A stretch of DNA of 64,000 nt from Propioniciclava flava (GTDB lineage Bacteria > Actinomycetota > Actinomycetes > Propionibacteriales > Propionibacteriaceae): NCBI RefSeq assembly GCF_004126535.1, contig NZ_PPCV01000010.1:41248-105247 (forward strand), in the 5' to 3' direction. How positions within the stretch are numbered: position 1 is the stretch's first letter; the number at the start of each line of letters is the position of its first letter. Under the pieces are notes generated by a model, which was not told the origin of the DNA, did no database searches, and was given only the letters and a program-made list of their open reading frames with translations. This document shows positions 9,576 to 18,330 of this stretch, one piece after another. The translations under genes and the position numbers were made by a program.

Positions 9576-11205
9576 CTTTTGGAGCTGGACGACCCTCGCC
9601 GCGTTTCTAGCGTTCGGCCTGTTTCTGGTCTACCCCCTGGTCACCTTGATCGTGTGGGGCTTTCAAGACGCCGAGACTGGCGCCTGGACGCTGGATAACT
9701 TCACGAAGTTCTTTGGCCGGGACTACTACCGCAACGCGCTCGTCAACAGCATGGTGGTGACGCTCGTCGTCACCTTCTGGACGGTGATCATCGCCGTACC
9801 CATGGCGTACTTCGTCACCCGGTTCACGGTGAAGTTCCAACGCACCATCGACGTCTTGATCATCATCTCGCTGCTGTCGCCCCCCTTCATCGGTGCCTAC
9901 GCGTGGATCTTGCTGTTTGGTCGCGCGGGGATCGTCACACGCTTCCTCTCCGACACTGTCGGATTCGAGATGCCCTCGATCTACGGCTTCAACGGCATCG
10001 CCATGGTGTTCGTCCTGAAGCTGTTCCCCTACCTCTACCTGTACGCGTGCGGGGCGCTACGAAAGATGGATGCTTCCATCGGTGAAGCCTCCGAAAGCCT
10101 GGGGGCGACCGCGTGGGCCACCGCCACGAAGGTGATCCTTCCGGTCATCGTGCCAACCATCCTCGCGGGCAGCGTCATCGTGTTCATGCGCGCGATTGCC
10201 GACTACGGCACGCCGCAGCTCATCGGCGAGGGCTACACCGTGCTGCCGGTGCTGATCTACAACGAGTTCATCGGGGAGACGGGCGGCAGTTCCAACTTCG
10301 CCGCCGCCATCTCGATCATTCTCATGGCCATCGCCGGGCTGGTCTTTTGGGTGCAGAACTGGCTGGGGAATCGTCGCAAGTTCTTGATGAGCGCGTTGAA
10401 CCCGATGAAGCGACGCCAACTGACGGGCCCCAAGAACTGGGCAGTTCACGCCTTCCTGTACCTCGTAGTGTTCGTCGCGACCCTCCCGCAGCTCACGGTC
10501 GTCTACACGTCCTTCCTGAAAACCCGCGGCGTGATCTTCGTCCCCGGGTTCTCGCTAGACAGCTACCGGCAGGTGCTCGACGGGATGCTGACGCCCATCA
10601 TCAACACGTTCGTGTTCGGCCTCATGGCGATCATCATCATCGTCGTGGTCGGCGTCTTGGTGGCGTATGTCTCCGTGCGACGCGCCAACATCCTCACGCG
10701 CGTCTTGGATCTGTTCATCATGTTCCCGTACGTGATCCCTGGTGCAGTGCTTGGTATCACCATGCTGTTGACCTTCAACAGCCCCCCACTCATGCTGGCG
10801 GGCACCGTCGCGATCCTGGTCATCATGTATGTGGTGCGGCGCATCCCGTACACAGTGCGGTCCTCCGCGGCGATCCTGCACCAAATCAATCCCAACATCG
10901 AAGAGGCTGCCGTCAGCCTGGGTGCGTCTCCCATGAAGGCGTTTTGGAAGGTCACTCTGCCCGCCATGATGCCGGGCGTGCTCTCGGGCGCGATCTTGAG
11001 TTGGGTGACGGTGATCAATGAGCTGAGTTCGACCCTCATCCTGTACACGGGAAAGACGGCGACGATGTCGGTCGCCATCTTCACCGAGGTGATGCGAGCC
11101 AGCTACGGGACCGCCGCGGCACTGTCGACGATCCTCACCGTGACGACGGTGTTGTCACTGCTGCTGTTCTTCAAGCTGAGCGACTCAGACGACATCAACG
11201 TCTAG
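9535..11205 (+). CDS. ABC transporter permease, two fused FbpB-like halves
   Basis: A 556-residue membrane protein with about 12 hydrophobic segments, formed by two homologous permease modules in tandem. Each half carries the EAA cytoplasmic loop that docks to the ATPase: EASESLGATAWATATKVILP near residue 185 and EAAVSLGASPMKAFWKVTLP near residue 460. Because one chain supplies both membrane domains, the transporter needs only this gene plus the ATPase and binding protein, the arrangement typical of FbpB/AfuB systems. A hairpin at 11221-11256 closes the operon against the convergent purQ gene. Confidence 0.9.
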   Translation: MSSAAPSLKFRRPDFWSWTTLAAFLAFGLFLVYPLVTLIVWGFQDAETGAWTLDNFTKFFGRDYYRNALVNSMVVTLVVTFWTVIIAVPMAYFVTRFTVKFQRTIDVLIIISLLSPPFIGAYAWILLFGRAGIVTRFLSDTVGFEMPSIYGFNGIAMVFVLKLFPYLYLYACGALRKMDASIGEASESLGATAWATATKVILPVIVPTILAGSVIVFMRAIADYGTPQLIGEGYTVLPVLIYNEFIGETGGSSNFAAAISIILMAIAGLVFWVQNWLGNRRKFLMSALNPMKRRQLTGPKNWAVHAFLYLVVFVATLPQLTVVYTSFLKTRGVIFVPGFSLDSYRQVLDGMLTPIINTFVFGLMAIIIIVVVGVLVAYVSVRRANILTRVLDLFIMFPYVIPGAVLGITMLLTFNSPPLMLAGTVAILVIMYVVRRIPYTVRSSAAILHQINPNIEEAAVSLGASPMKAFWKVTLPAMMPGVLSGAILSWVTVINELSSTLILYTGKTATMSVAIFTEVMRASYGTAAALSTILTVTTVLSLLLFFKLSDSDDINV

Positions 11206-11220
11206 GCCGGTGTCATCCGC

Positions 11221-11256
11221 GACGGGGCCGCTCACCTTCATGGGGGCGGCCCCGTC
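11221..11256. terminator. Bidirectional terminator between the ABC operon and purQ
   Basis: GACGGGGCCGC at 11221-11231 pairs perfectly with GCGGCCCCGTC at 11246-11256 across a 14-base loop. It lies between two convergent genes. Confidence 0.65.
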
Positions 11257-11260
11257 CGCG

Positions 11261-11938
11261 TCAGACGCGCGCGGACAGGAAGGACGCCAGGCTCTCGAAG
11301 AACAGACGACCATCCAGCGAAGGGCCGGTGAGTTCCTCGACGTTGTGCTCGGGATGCGGCATCAGGCCCACCACGTTGCCGCGGCGGTTCGTGACACCGG
11401 CGATGTCGTTGACCGAGCCGTTCGGGTTGAGCCCGGAGTACCGGAACACGATTTGGTTCTCGCCCTCAAGGCGGGCCAGCGTTTCCTCGTCGGCGATGTA
11501 GCGACCCTCGCCGTTCTTCAAGACGATGTCGATCTCTTGCCCCTCGCCCATCGCGCACGTCCACACGGTGTCGCGGGAGATCACCTCAAGGCGTTGGTCG
11601 CGGCACACGAAGGTGCGCCGGTCATTGCGGATGAGGGCGCCGGGCAGCAGGTGCGACTCGCACAACACCTGGAAGCCGTTGCAGATTCCCAGGACGGGCA
11701 GGCCCTGGTTCGCAGCGTCGATGATCTCGGACATGATCGGGCTGAACCGCGCGATGGCACCGCAGCGCAAGTAATCGCCGTAGGAGAACCCGCCGGGCAA
11801 GATCACCGCGTCGACCCCCTCCAGATCATGGGCGGCGTGCCACAGCGGGACGGCCTCCAGGCCCATCACCGTGACGGCGCGGGCGGCGTCCTGATCGTCG
11901 AGGGATCCTGGGAACGTCACGACCCCGACGCGGGTCAT
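11261..11938 (-). CDS. purQ: Phosphoribosylformylglycinamidine synthase glutaminase subunit PurQ
   Basis: A 225-residue class I glutamine amidotransferase that delivers ammonia to PurL. The start [20 protein letters not shown], the motif [15 protein letters not shown] near residue 50, the nucleophile Cys in [10 protein letters not shown] near residue 88 and the His/Glu of [10 protein letters not shown] near residue 196 form the complete catalytic set. The start overlaps the end of purS by 4 bases (11935-11938), so the subunits are translated together, matching their 1:1 complex role. Confidence 0.97.
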   Translation of the reverse strand: MTRVGVVTFPGSLDDQDAARAVTVMGLEAVPLWHAAHDLEGVDAVILPGGFSYGDYLRCGAIARFSPIMSEIIDAANQGLPVLGICNGFQVLCESHLLPGALIRNDRRTFVCRDQRLEVISRDTVWTCAMGEGQEIDIVLKNGEGRYIADEETLARLEGENQIVFRYSGLNPNGSVNDIAGVTNRRGNVVGLMPHPEHNVEELTGPSLDGRLFFESLASFLSARV

Positions 11939-12183
11939 GCGTTCTCCACCCGCACGTCGAAGGCCTCGATCACCGTGTTGGCCAGGAGCTTCTCCGCGGC
12001 ATCGCGAACCTCGTCCAGACGATCGGGGGTCACCTCATCGCCCTCGACAGTGATCTCGAACCGCTTGCCCTGCCGGACAGTCAGCCCCTCGAATCCGAGA
12101 CGCTTCAGCGCCCCGGTCACCGCCTTGCCCTGGGGATCCAGGATCTCGGGCTTCGGCATCACGTCAACGATCACTCGCGCCAT
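11935..12183 (-). CDS. purS: Phosphoribosylformylglycinamidine synthase subunit PurS
   Basis: An 82-residue PurS, the small bridging subunit required by the three-part PurL/PurQ/PurS enzyme. The sequence [20 protein letters not shown] with the later [10 protein letters not shown] is diagnostic. ATG at 12183 gives the family-length protein; a longer in-frame extension upstream to 12216 has no family support. It forms a coupled pair with purQ. purC lies 67 bases upstream on the same strand, so a purC-purS-purQ unit is likely. Confidence 0.95.
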   Translation of the reverse strand: MARVIVDVMPKPEILDPQGKAVTGALKRLGFEGLTVRQGKRFEITVEGDEVTPDRLDEVRDAAEKLLANTVIEAFDVRVENA

Positions 12184-12250
12184 GGCCGCGATCCTATCGG
12201 AATCGACACGCCTCACCGCCGCAGGTCACGATGGTGGGCGCCGACCGCCC

Positions 12251-13150
12251 TCAGGCGGTAAACGGACGCCCGGTGAGCCGGGTGTAGGCCTCCAGGTAGC
12301 GATCCCGGGTGGCGGCCACCACGGACGCCGGAAGCGCAGGCGGCGGGACGTCGGAGTTTTTGTTCCAGCCCGAATGCTCGGCCAGGTAGTCGCGGACGAA
12401 CTGCTTATCAAAGCTCGGTTGCGCACCGCCGGGGAACCAGCGCTCCGCATCCCAGAACCGCGAGGAATCCGGGGTGAGTACTTCGTCGGCCAACACGATT
12501 GTGCCGTCAAGGCGGCGCCCGAACTCGAACTTGGTGTCGGCCAAGATCACGCCGCGCTCGCGCGCGATCTTCTCGGCGCGGGCATAGATCGCCAGTGAGA
12601 GGCGGCGCAGTTCCTCCGCCGTCTCCTGGCCATGGAGTTCGACGATCGTCTCGAACGGCACATTCTCGTCGTGCTCCCCCAGTTCAGCCTTGATCGCCGG
12701 GGTGAAGATCGGCTCGGGCAGGCGATCACCGTCGCGCAGACCCTCGGGCAGGCGGATGCCGGTCACCGTCCCGGTCTTGCGGTACTCGGCCCACCCCGAA
12801 CCCGTGAGGTATCCGCGCACCACACATTCGACGGGGATCATGGCGAGCCGCTCCGTCACCAGCGCACGCCCGGCAACCGCGGGCGGAACGTCAGCAGACA
12901 CCACATGGTTGGGAACCAGATCGGCCAACTGGTCGAACCACCACAAGCTCAGCTTGGTCAACACGGCACCCTTATCGGTGATGACGCTGCTGAGGACATG
13001 GTCGAACGCCGAGATGGAGTCGGTGGCAACCATCAAGAACCGTCCGGGCCCTCTGCCGTCGACCGCCTCAACATCGGGCAGCGCATACATGCGTCGCACT
13101 TTGCCCGCATACACGAGCGGGAGATCGAGGCCGTAGTAGTCGTCCGTCAC
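12251..13150 (-). CDS. purC: Phosphoribosylaminoimidazole-succinocarboxamide synthase
   Basis: A 299-residue SAICAR synthetase joining aspartate to CAIR with ATP. It shows the N-terminal phosphate-binding VYAGKVRRMYALPD (residues 14-27), the signature IPVECVVRGYLTGSGWAEY near residue 105 and ILADTKFEFGR near residue 205. Length and motif order fit the long purC type common in actinobacteria and fungi. It heads the minus-strand group purC-purS-purQ. A hairpin at 13192-13218 separates it from the upstream AHSA1 gene. Confidence 0.96.
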   Translation of the reverse strand: MTDDYYGLDLPLVYAGKVRRMYALPDVEAVDGRGPGRFLMVATDSISAFDHVLSSVITDKGAVLTKLSLWWFDQLADLVPNHVVSADVPPAVAGRALVTERLAMIPVECVVRGYLTGSGWAEYRKTGTVTGIRLPEGLRDGDRLPEPIFTPAIKAELGEHDENVPFETIVELHGQETAEELRRLSLAIYARAEKIARERGVILADTKFEFGRRLDGTIVLADEVLTPDSSRFWDAERWFPGGAQPSFDKQFVRDYLAEHSGWNKNSDVPPPALPASVVAATRDRYLEAYTRLTGRPFTA

Positions 13151-13191
13151 ACTGCGATGGTAAGGCGGAACGGCGCCGCCTACAGGCGGTG

Positions 13192-13218
13192 TCCGGGGTG
13201 CAGTACCCGCACCCCGGA
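13192..13218 (-). terminator. Terminator hairpin after the AHSA1-domain gene
   Basis: TCCGGGGTGC at 13192-13201 pairs perfectly with GCACCCCGGA at 13209-13218 across a 7-base loop, just downstream of the stop codon at 13233. Confidence 0.65.
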
Positions 13219-13232
13219 ACTCTCGCCAGCGG

Positions 13233-14189
13233 CTAGGACGCCCCCAGCACCTCGCTCTCCAACCGGGCGTAGGAGGCCTCCATGCCGTCGGTCATGCCCG
13301 TGGCCAAGATCATGTCGCGCGTGGCGGCGTCCGGGTAGGTGACGACCAGCGACAGCAGCGTCCCACCCTGGCTGGGGGTGAGGGTCAACTCGTTGCGCGT
13401 CTGCGGGCCGTCCGTCCCGATCATCTGCTCGGTGGTGACTTCCCGGTGCGGGGACGCGGACTCGATCAGCGTCCCGGTGAACCCGAAGCGCTGCGAGCCG
13501 TCGTCGCTTTCCCACTCCTGGATGTAGGTGTCGCCCACCTTCTCCGCGACGACGCACACCGGCATCGTCCAGCCGTCGGGGCCCAGCAGCCAGCGCTTCA
13601 TGAGATCGGGATCGTGATGGGCGCGCCACACCTGGGCGACGGAACCATGGATGACGCGAGTGATGCGGACCTGGGTGTCGCTCAGGATCTGCTTCTCGGT
13701 GCCCGCGCCGGCGGCGAACGAGGCCAGGACGGCGTCGATTTGGCTCATCGACTCCTGCAGGCCTCCCTCCATGCCCATCGCCACCACCTGTTCTAGCTGC
13801 TCTGCGCTGGCGAACGTCGACGTGACGGTGAGCCGAGACCCGGTGGGGGTTTCGTCGAAAGCGAACTCGGCGCGCATGACCGGCATGGACTCGACCGGGT
13901 TGCCCTCCAGGTCAGCGAAACCGTCGGTGACGACGAACTGGCGCGGCGCGTCCACGCTCTCCCACACCCAATACCCACCGTGCTGGTCGCCCTCGGGGCC
14001 GGTCATGGCGTAGTGGCTCCGCCCTCCGGCGAAGGCGTCGTGGCGGGTGAAGGTCGGCGGTCCCCAGAACTTCTCGATCTGCCGAGCATCCACGTAGGCG
14101 TCCCACAAGCGCTGCCGCGAGACGGCAAAGTCCGCAACGACGGTCAGCGTGAGCGCCTCGGCGTCACGGGTGAGGGAAGTGACAGGCAT
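13233..14189 (-). CDS. SRPBCC (AHSA1-like) protein with two domains
   Basis: A 318-residue protein containing two START/Bet v1-like AHSA1 (activator of Hsp90 ATPase homologue 1) domains in tandem. The first begins FAVSRQRLWDAYVDARQIEK near residue 22 with GGRSHYAMTGPEG and GGYWVWESVD. The second begins with RITRVIHGSVAQVWRAHHDP near residue 175 and repeats the MKRWLLGPDGW pattern. Single-domain relatives are common next to ArsR regulators; the tandem form is less usual. The ligand and role are unknown. AAAGGAA precedes the ATG at a normal distance. It follows the VOC gene on the same strand and is probably co-transcribed with it. Confidence 0.85.
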   Translation of the reverse strand: MPVTSLTRDAEALTLTVVADFAVSRQRLWDAYVDARQIEKFWGPPTFTRHDAFAGGRSHYAMTGPEGDQHGGYWVWESVDAPRQFVVTDGFADLEGNPVESMPVMRAEFAFDETPTGSRLTVTSTFASAEQLEQVVAMGMEGGLQESMSQIDAVLASFAAGAGTEKQILSDTQVRITRVIHGSVAQVWRAHHDPDLMKRWLLGPDGWTMPVCVVAEKVGDTYIQEWESDDGSQRFGFTGTLIESASPHREVTTEQMIGTDGPQTRNELTLTPSQGGTLLSLVVTYPDAATRDMILATGMTDGMEASYARLESEVLGAS

Positions 14190-14263
14190 GGCGGTTCCTT
14201 TCGGTCATCCAACGCGGCGGTGCCGCTCAGGTGGCGGGGTGATGGCTGGGGAGCAACACTGGT

Positions 14264-14704
14264 TCACAGCAGCGAGGGCGCCCACCCCTCGGGGGCGGTG
14301 AGGTTCACCATCCATTCGATCCCAAACGCGTCCTTCACGTCCCCGTAGAACGAACCCCAGCCCTGCATGGCCAGCGGCACGCCAACGCTGCCCCCGACAG
14401 CCAGCGCCGCAAACCAGCCGACGACCGTGTCGGCGTCCTCAGCACCCTCGGCCATAAAGGCGAGGTAGACCCGCGTCCCGCCCCAGGTGTCCTCAGCGCC
14501 AGGCTGGGCGTCGGACGCCATGAGCGTGAAGCTGTCGCTGACCAGGCGCGCGTGCATGATGCCGTCGGCGGGCATATCGGGTACGCCCGTGTCACCGAAG
14601 GTGAGGTAGTTCACCTCGCCGCCGAAGATGCTGCGGTAGTGCTCGAACGCGGCACGAGTGCCACCGGAGAGGAAGTTCAGGTAGGGAACGAGACTGATGG
14701 ACAT
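14264..14704 (-). CDS. VOC superfamily protein (PhnB / glyoxalase-like)
   Basis: A 146-residue protein starting MSISLVPYLNFLSGGTRAAF, followed by ALEHYRSIFGGE-like sequence (FEHYRSIFGGEVNYLTFGD) and a C-terminal FGIEWMVNL. This is the pattern of PhnB/DUF899-neighbour VOC proteins, which include 3-demethylubiquinone methyltransferase-like folds without enzymatic proof. The C-terminal GDVKDAFGIEWMVN is the usual final strand with a possible metal-binding Glu. GGAGG precedes the ATG. It lies 74 bases upstream of the AHSA1-domain gene on the same strand; such VOC-AHSA1 pairs are common. Confidence 0.85.
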   Translation of the reverse strand: MSISLVPYLNFLSGGTRAAFEHYRSIFGGEVNYLTFGDTGVPDMPADGIMHARLVSDSFTLMASDAQPGAEDTWGGTRVYLAFMAEGAEDADTVVGWFAALAVGGSVGVPLAMQGWGSFYGDVKDAFGIEWMVNLTAPEGWAPSLL

Positions 14705-14848
14705 GATTCCTCCGCTGAGGTGATGGGGACGCGTGGGCCGCGTCGCCGGTCACTCCAGGAGTTCCCACCGACACCTCACCAGGGCCCACGGTGCCGCAGG
14801 AACGCGACCACTGTCGGACGCGGACGCCGGGATCGCTAGCCTGGTCCG

Positions 14849-15631
14849 GTGACCAGACGAGGCTCCGAATACACGGCGACGGTCCTGTCGCGCACCCTGA
14901 TCGATCCGCAGCTGGCACGCCTGGAGCTAGGCGGGGAGGGCCTAGCAGAGTTCGCGTCCACGAACATCCCCGACGAATGGGTCGGCTTGGTGGTCCCAGG
15001 CCAGTTCCAGTCGCGCTACTACACGGTGCGTTCGTGGGACGGCGTCCGCCTGGTGCTGGACGTGGTGTTGCACGCCAGCGGCCTGGTCACGCAGTGGGCT
15101 GCCGGGGATTGCGTCGGGGACAAGGTCACCCTGCAGCAGCCACAAGGCTCCTTCTCCGCGCCTGCGGACGCCGCCTGGGTCTGGCTCGTGGGCGACCTGA
15201 CCGCGCTGCCCGCCATGGCCCGCATCGCCGCAACACTCGACCCGCAGATCGACCTGCGGGTGTGGGCCGAGGCCCCCGCCCCGATTCCGGGTTACTTCCC
15301 CGACGCGCTCACCGATACCGGACGGCTGACCTGGCTGGCGTCCGAGCCCGGCGGCAGCCGCCTCGCATCCGTGGTGGACGCGTTCGACTGGCCCCCCGGC
15401 GCGGGCCACTTCTGGATGGCTGGCGAGTCCGCCCAGATGCGCGCCATCCGTCGTCACCTCATGCGCGACCTCGCCGACGCGTCCTTCACCCACGACGTCA
15501 TGGGGTATTGGCGCGACGCCGCCCGCGCCCCTCGCCGCGCCGCGGACCCGGGCCCGATCTATCGGGCAGGCAAAGCCGCGGGCAAGAGCGACGCCGAAAT
15601 CTGGGCCGACTACGACGCCCAGCGCAGTTGA
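14849..15631 (+). CDS. Siderophore-interacting protein, FAD-dependent ferric reductase family
   Basis: A 260-residue flavoprotein of the SIP/ViuB family, which releases iron from ferric siderophores in the cytosol using NAD(P)H. Visible motifs are the FAD-binding SRYYTVRSW (RxYTxR) near residue 53, LHASGLVTQWA near residue 71, the NAD-side VGDLTALPAMARI near residue 112, FWMAGE near residue 188 and GYWRDA near residue 219. The C-terminal tail ends in a SIP-type helix. The start is GTG at 14849 without a clear Shine-Dalgarno sequence. It stands alone here, divergent from the VOC gene and convergent with nirK, with no siderophore importer in the window. Confidence 0.85.
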   Translation: MTRRGSEYTATVLSRTLIDPQLARLELGGEGLAEFASTNIPDEWVGLVVPGQFQSRYYTVRSWDGVRLVLDVVLHASGLVTQWAAGDCVGDKVTLQQPQGSFSAPADAAWVWLVGDLTALPAMARIAATLDPQIDLRVWAEAPAPIPGYFPDALTDTGRLTWLASEPGGSRLASVVDAFDWPPGAGHFWMAGESAQMRAIRRHLMRDLADASFTHDVMGYWRDAARAPRRAADPGPIYRAGKAAGKSDAEIWADYDAQRS

Positions 15632-15693
15632 GCGCGCCTTCTGGCCGATGGCCTCTGTCCCAGCCAGCGGTCCGTTGTTGAGGAGGTGGAGCC

Positions 15694-18330
15694 TCAGCGA
15701 GTGACCTGCACGACGCCGTGAGCGCCACGTTCGGCGTCCACCATGATGTGGGAGACCACCGAATAGTGGCCCTCCTCGGGGAAGCTCAGCTCCACAAAAC
15801 CGCCCTGGGCGGGCTGCAGCGGGAGCACTTGGGCACCGCCGTCAGAGCCTCCGAGAGCGGCCTTGCCGTGACGGAGCGTGTAGGTCCCTTCGGTCCACAC
15901 GGTGTCGAATTGGCCGCCCACGATATGGAAGGCGCTCGCCCGGTTGGGGCCAGCGTCCAGAACCCAGAACCGGACACGCTCCCCCACCTTCGCGGCGAAG
16001 GGGGTGAGGTCGTACTGGTTGGCGATGCCGTTGAACACCACCCGGTCGGGACGCTCGGCGACGATCTTGTCCGAGTCCACTTCGCGGGCTTGCTGAGGGT
16101 CGGTCGCCGCGTTGGCCAGGTACACCTCACTTTGCACCAGCACATAGCTGCGATCGACCGGCTCCAGCCCGTCCGGCTCGATGACGACCGCCCCCGTCAT
16201 GCCTGCGGCGATGTGCGTACTCATCGGCATGGTCGAGCAGTGGTACATCCAGATACCTGCCCGCTGCGCGGTGAACCGGTAGGAGAGGGTCTCGCCGGGC
16301 GCGATGGTGCGCATGGGCCGATCGGGTGCCAGGGCGCCCGCATGGAAATCGATCGAGTGGCCCATCGTGCCGTCGTTGACCAAGGTGATGTCGAAGACGT
16401 CGCCGACGCGTCCGTGCAAGGTCGGCCCCACTCCCGAGCCGTTGAAGGTCCAGCGCGTCTGCCACAACCCGGGGGCCACCTCGAGAGGGACCTCGGTGAC
16501 GCGCAACGTGAGGGTGTGGACCCGCTCATCGGTCAGCGGCGCCAGCACCGGATCGATGGGGGCGCCCACGGCTCCCGCCGGGTTCGGGGGGATCGGCTGC
16601 CCGTCCCCGCCGGAATGCCCGCCGGTGGTGTGCTCGGAAGCCACGGGAGGGTTGCCGCCCTCCACGACCACCTGAAGCGTCATGCCCATCTGACGATGCC
16701 CCGGCACCGAGCAATACCCCTCCACGGAGGCGCCCATCACCCCGGCGTCCAGTTCGGCGCTTTGCCCGGGCGGGATCCGCGCGGTGCGGGTGTCACCGAT
16801 GACGAGGTCGTGGGCGGTCGTCGGATCCTCGTTGTGCACGACGACGACGAGCCGGTCCCCGGGCGGGACGACGACCCGGTTGGGGGTGAACGTCATCCCG
16901 CGGGCGGTCACCTCGACGCGGGTCGTGTTGCCGGTGGGTGCCACGGCGACGCTGGACGCGGGGGTCGACGGCGCGACACCGGCGGACGCGGGATCGACGG
17001 CCACCCCGACGGTCACCGCGAGCACGAGCACGGCGACGCCCGCGACGGCCTGGTTCATGGACCATGGTGTGCGCTCGGGTACCTCTGGGGGTTCTTCGTG
17101 TGCCAGGAGCGCGCGCCGCATGCGTGCGGACGCCTTCGCGCCGCCCAGGAGCAGCGGAATGAACGACGCCAGTGCCACCAAGACGACCAGCGACGTGGTG
17201 ACTTTCACCCAGGACGCGACGGGCATCAAGAAGAGCAGAAGCCCGGCGTTGATCACGATCAGCCGGACGCCCGCGAACCGGTCGAACCAGGCGGCGCCCG
17301 CTCGGACGACCGACGGCCCTCCCCCCATCACGGACGGGATGAGGTAGGACAGCGCGCCCGACAGTAGTTGGGCTGCGAACCCGACGGCGAAGACTCCCGC
17401 AACCGTGGGGATCGTGTCGGCCAGGTCCGCCCAGGTGGGTGTGGTGGCGAGGAGCCATCCCGTCCACACCAGGCCGACGGCCGCCCAGATCAGGGCCGCG
17501 AGGACCGAGGCGGGGGCGAACTCGCGTAACCCGTGGGCGCGCAGCGGACGCACCAGGGCTCGCCCCCACCAGACCAGTCCGGCCGTGTAGCCGACCAGCC
17601 CGGCCAAGGCCAGCGGCGTCCATCCCAGCAGCGCCCCGGCAACCAGGACGGTGAGGCCACCTAGTTGGATCGGCAGCGCTTGTCGCGCGAGCATTTCGGC
17701 GCGGTCGTCCATGCGGGTGCGCAGCATGGTGGGCCAGAACGTGACGAGTGTTCCGGTGACGGTGAGGCCGACCCAGCCAAGCAGGTTGGCGCCCATGTGG
17801 GCGATGAGGAGGCGTCCCTTCCACTCCTCCGGCAGTCCGAACGCGAGCGCGGCCCCGAACCCCGCCCCCACGGGCAGGCAGAGGGCCGCAGCCACGTACG
17901 TCCGGGTCACGATGCGGAACCGGCTGGGCAGCGCCGCACGCAGCACAGCGACCAGGTGCACGGCATGCCACACCACGGCTCCAGCCACGGCGGTGGCCCC
18001 CACGACCACGAGCGGCCAGGCCGTCAGCGGAACCCCGAGGAACACCAGCACCGACCCGACGGCCAGCAAAGCGACCCGCGCGTCTTGACGTCGGCGGCCT
18101 GCGTCGTCGGGGACGGTGTGCAGCAGCGTGTGCGCGAAGTGCTCGCTCCACACGAGCGCCGAATGGGTCAGCGCCCCCAACAGCACGAGGTGGATCATCA
18201 GCCAGGTGGCGCTCGGAACCCAGCGGTGCACGAGGGAGACCGCGACGGCGGCCAGGAGCCAGCCGACGGCGATCTGGTCGCGGAGGCGACGCGAGCGCGG
18301 GCGCGATGGCGTGCCGGATGCTGCCCTCAT
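15694..18330 (-). CDS. nirK: Copper nitrite reductase fused to a polytopic membrane domain and an extra cupredoxin
   Basis: An 878-residue protein in three parts. Residues 1-440 hold about ten membrane segments with conserved His-rich stretches such as HLVLLGALTHSALVWSEH. Residues 470-570 form a cupredoxin with TAHDLVIG and the type 1 copper set YCSVPGHRQMGM. Residues 590-878 are a two-cupredoxin nitrite reductase with GHSIDFHAG, the Cys-His ligands of MYHCSTMPMSTHIAAGM and the second-domain SAFHIVGG. It should reduce nitrite to nitric oxide outside the membrane, perhaps taking electrons through its own membrane and cupredoxin parts. ATG at 18330 overlaps the upstream stop by 4 bases. The family is known in actinobacteria. 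Confidence 0.88.
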   Translation of the reverse strand: MRAASGTPSRPRSRRLRDQIAVGWLLAAVAVSLVHRWVPSATWLMIHLVLLGALTHSALVWSEHFAHTLLHTVPDDAGRRRQDARVALLAVGSVLVFLGVPLTAWPLVVVGATAVAGAVVWHAVHLVAVLRAALPSRFRIVTRTYVAAALCLPVGAGFGAALAFGLPEEWKGRLLIAHMGANLLGWVGLTVTGTLVTFWPTMLRTRMDDRAEMLARQALPIQLGGLTVLVAGALLGWTPLALAGLVGYTAGLVWWGRALVRPLRAHGLREFAPASVLAALIWAAVGLVWTGWLLATTPTWADLADTIPTVAGVFAVGFAAQLLSGALSYLIPSVMGGGPSVVRAGAAWFDRFAGVRLIVINAGLLLFLMPVASWVKVTTSLVVLVALASFIPLLLGGAKASARMRRALLAHEEPPEVPERTPWSMNQAVAGVAVLVLAVTVGVAVDPASAGVAPSTPASSVAVAPTGNTTRVEVTARGMTFTPNRVVVPPGDRLVVVVHNEDPTTAHDLVIGDTRTARIPPGQSAELDAGVMGASVEGYCSVPGHRQMGMTLQVVVEGGNPPVASEHTTGGHSGGDGQPIPPNPAGAVGAPIDPVLAPLTDERVHTLTLRVTEVPLEVAPGLWQTRWTFNGSGVGPTLHGRVGDVFDITLVNDGTMGHSIDFHAGALAPDRPMRTIAPGETLSYRFTAQRAGIWMYHCSTMPMSTHIAAGMTGAVVIEPDGLEPVDRSYVLVQSEVYLANAATDPQQAREVDSDKIVAERPDRVVFNGIANQYDLTPFAAKVGERVRFWVLDAGPNRASAFHIVGGQFDTVWTEGTYTLRHGKAALGGSDGGAQVLPLQPAQGGFVELSFPEEGHYSVVSHIMVDAERGAHGVVQVTR

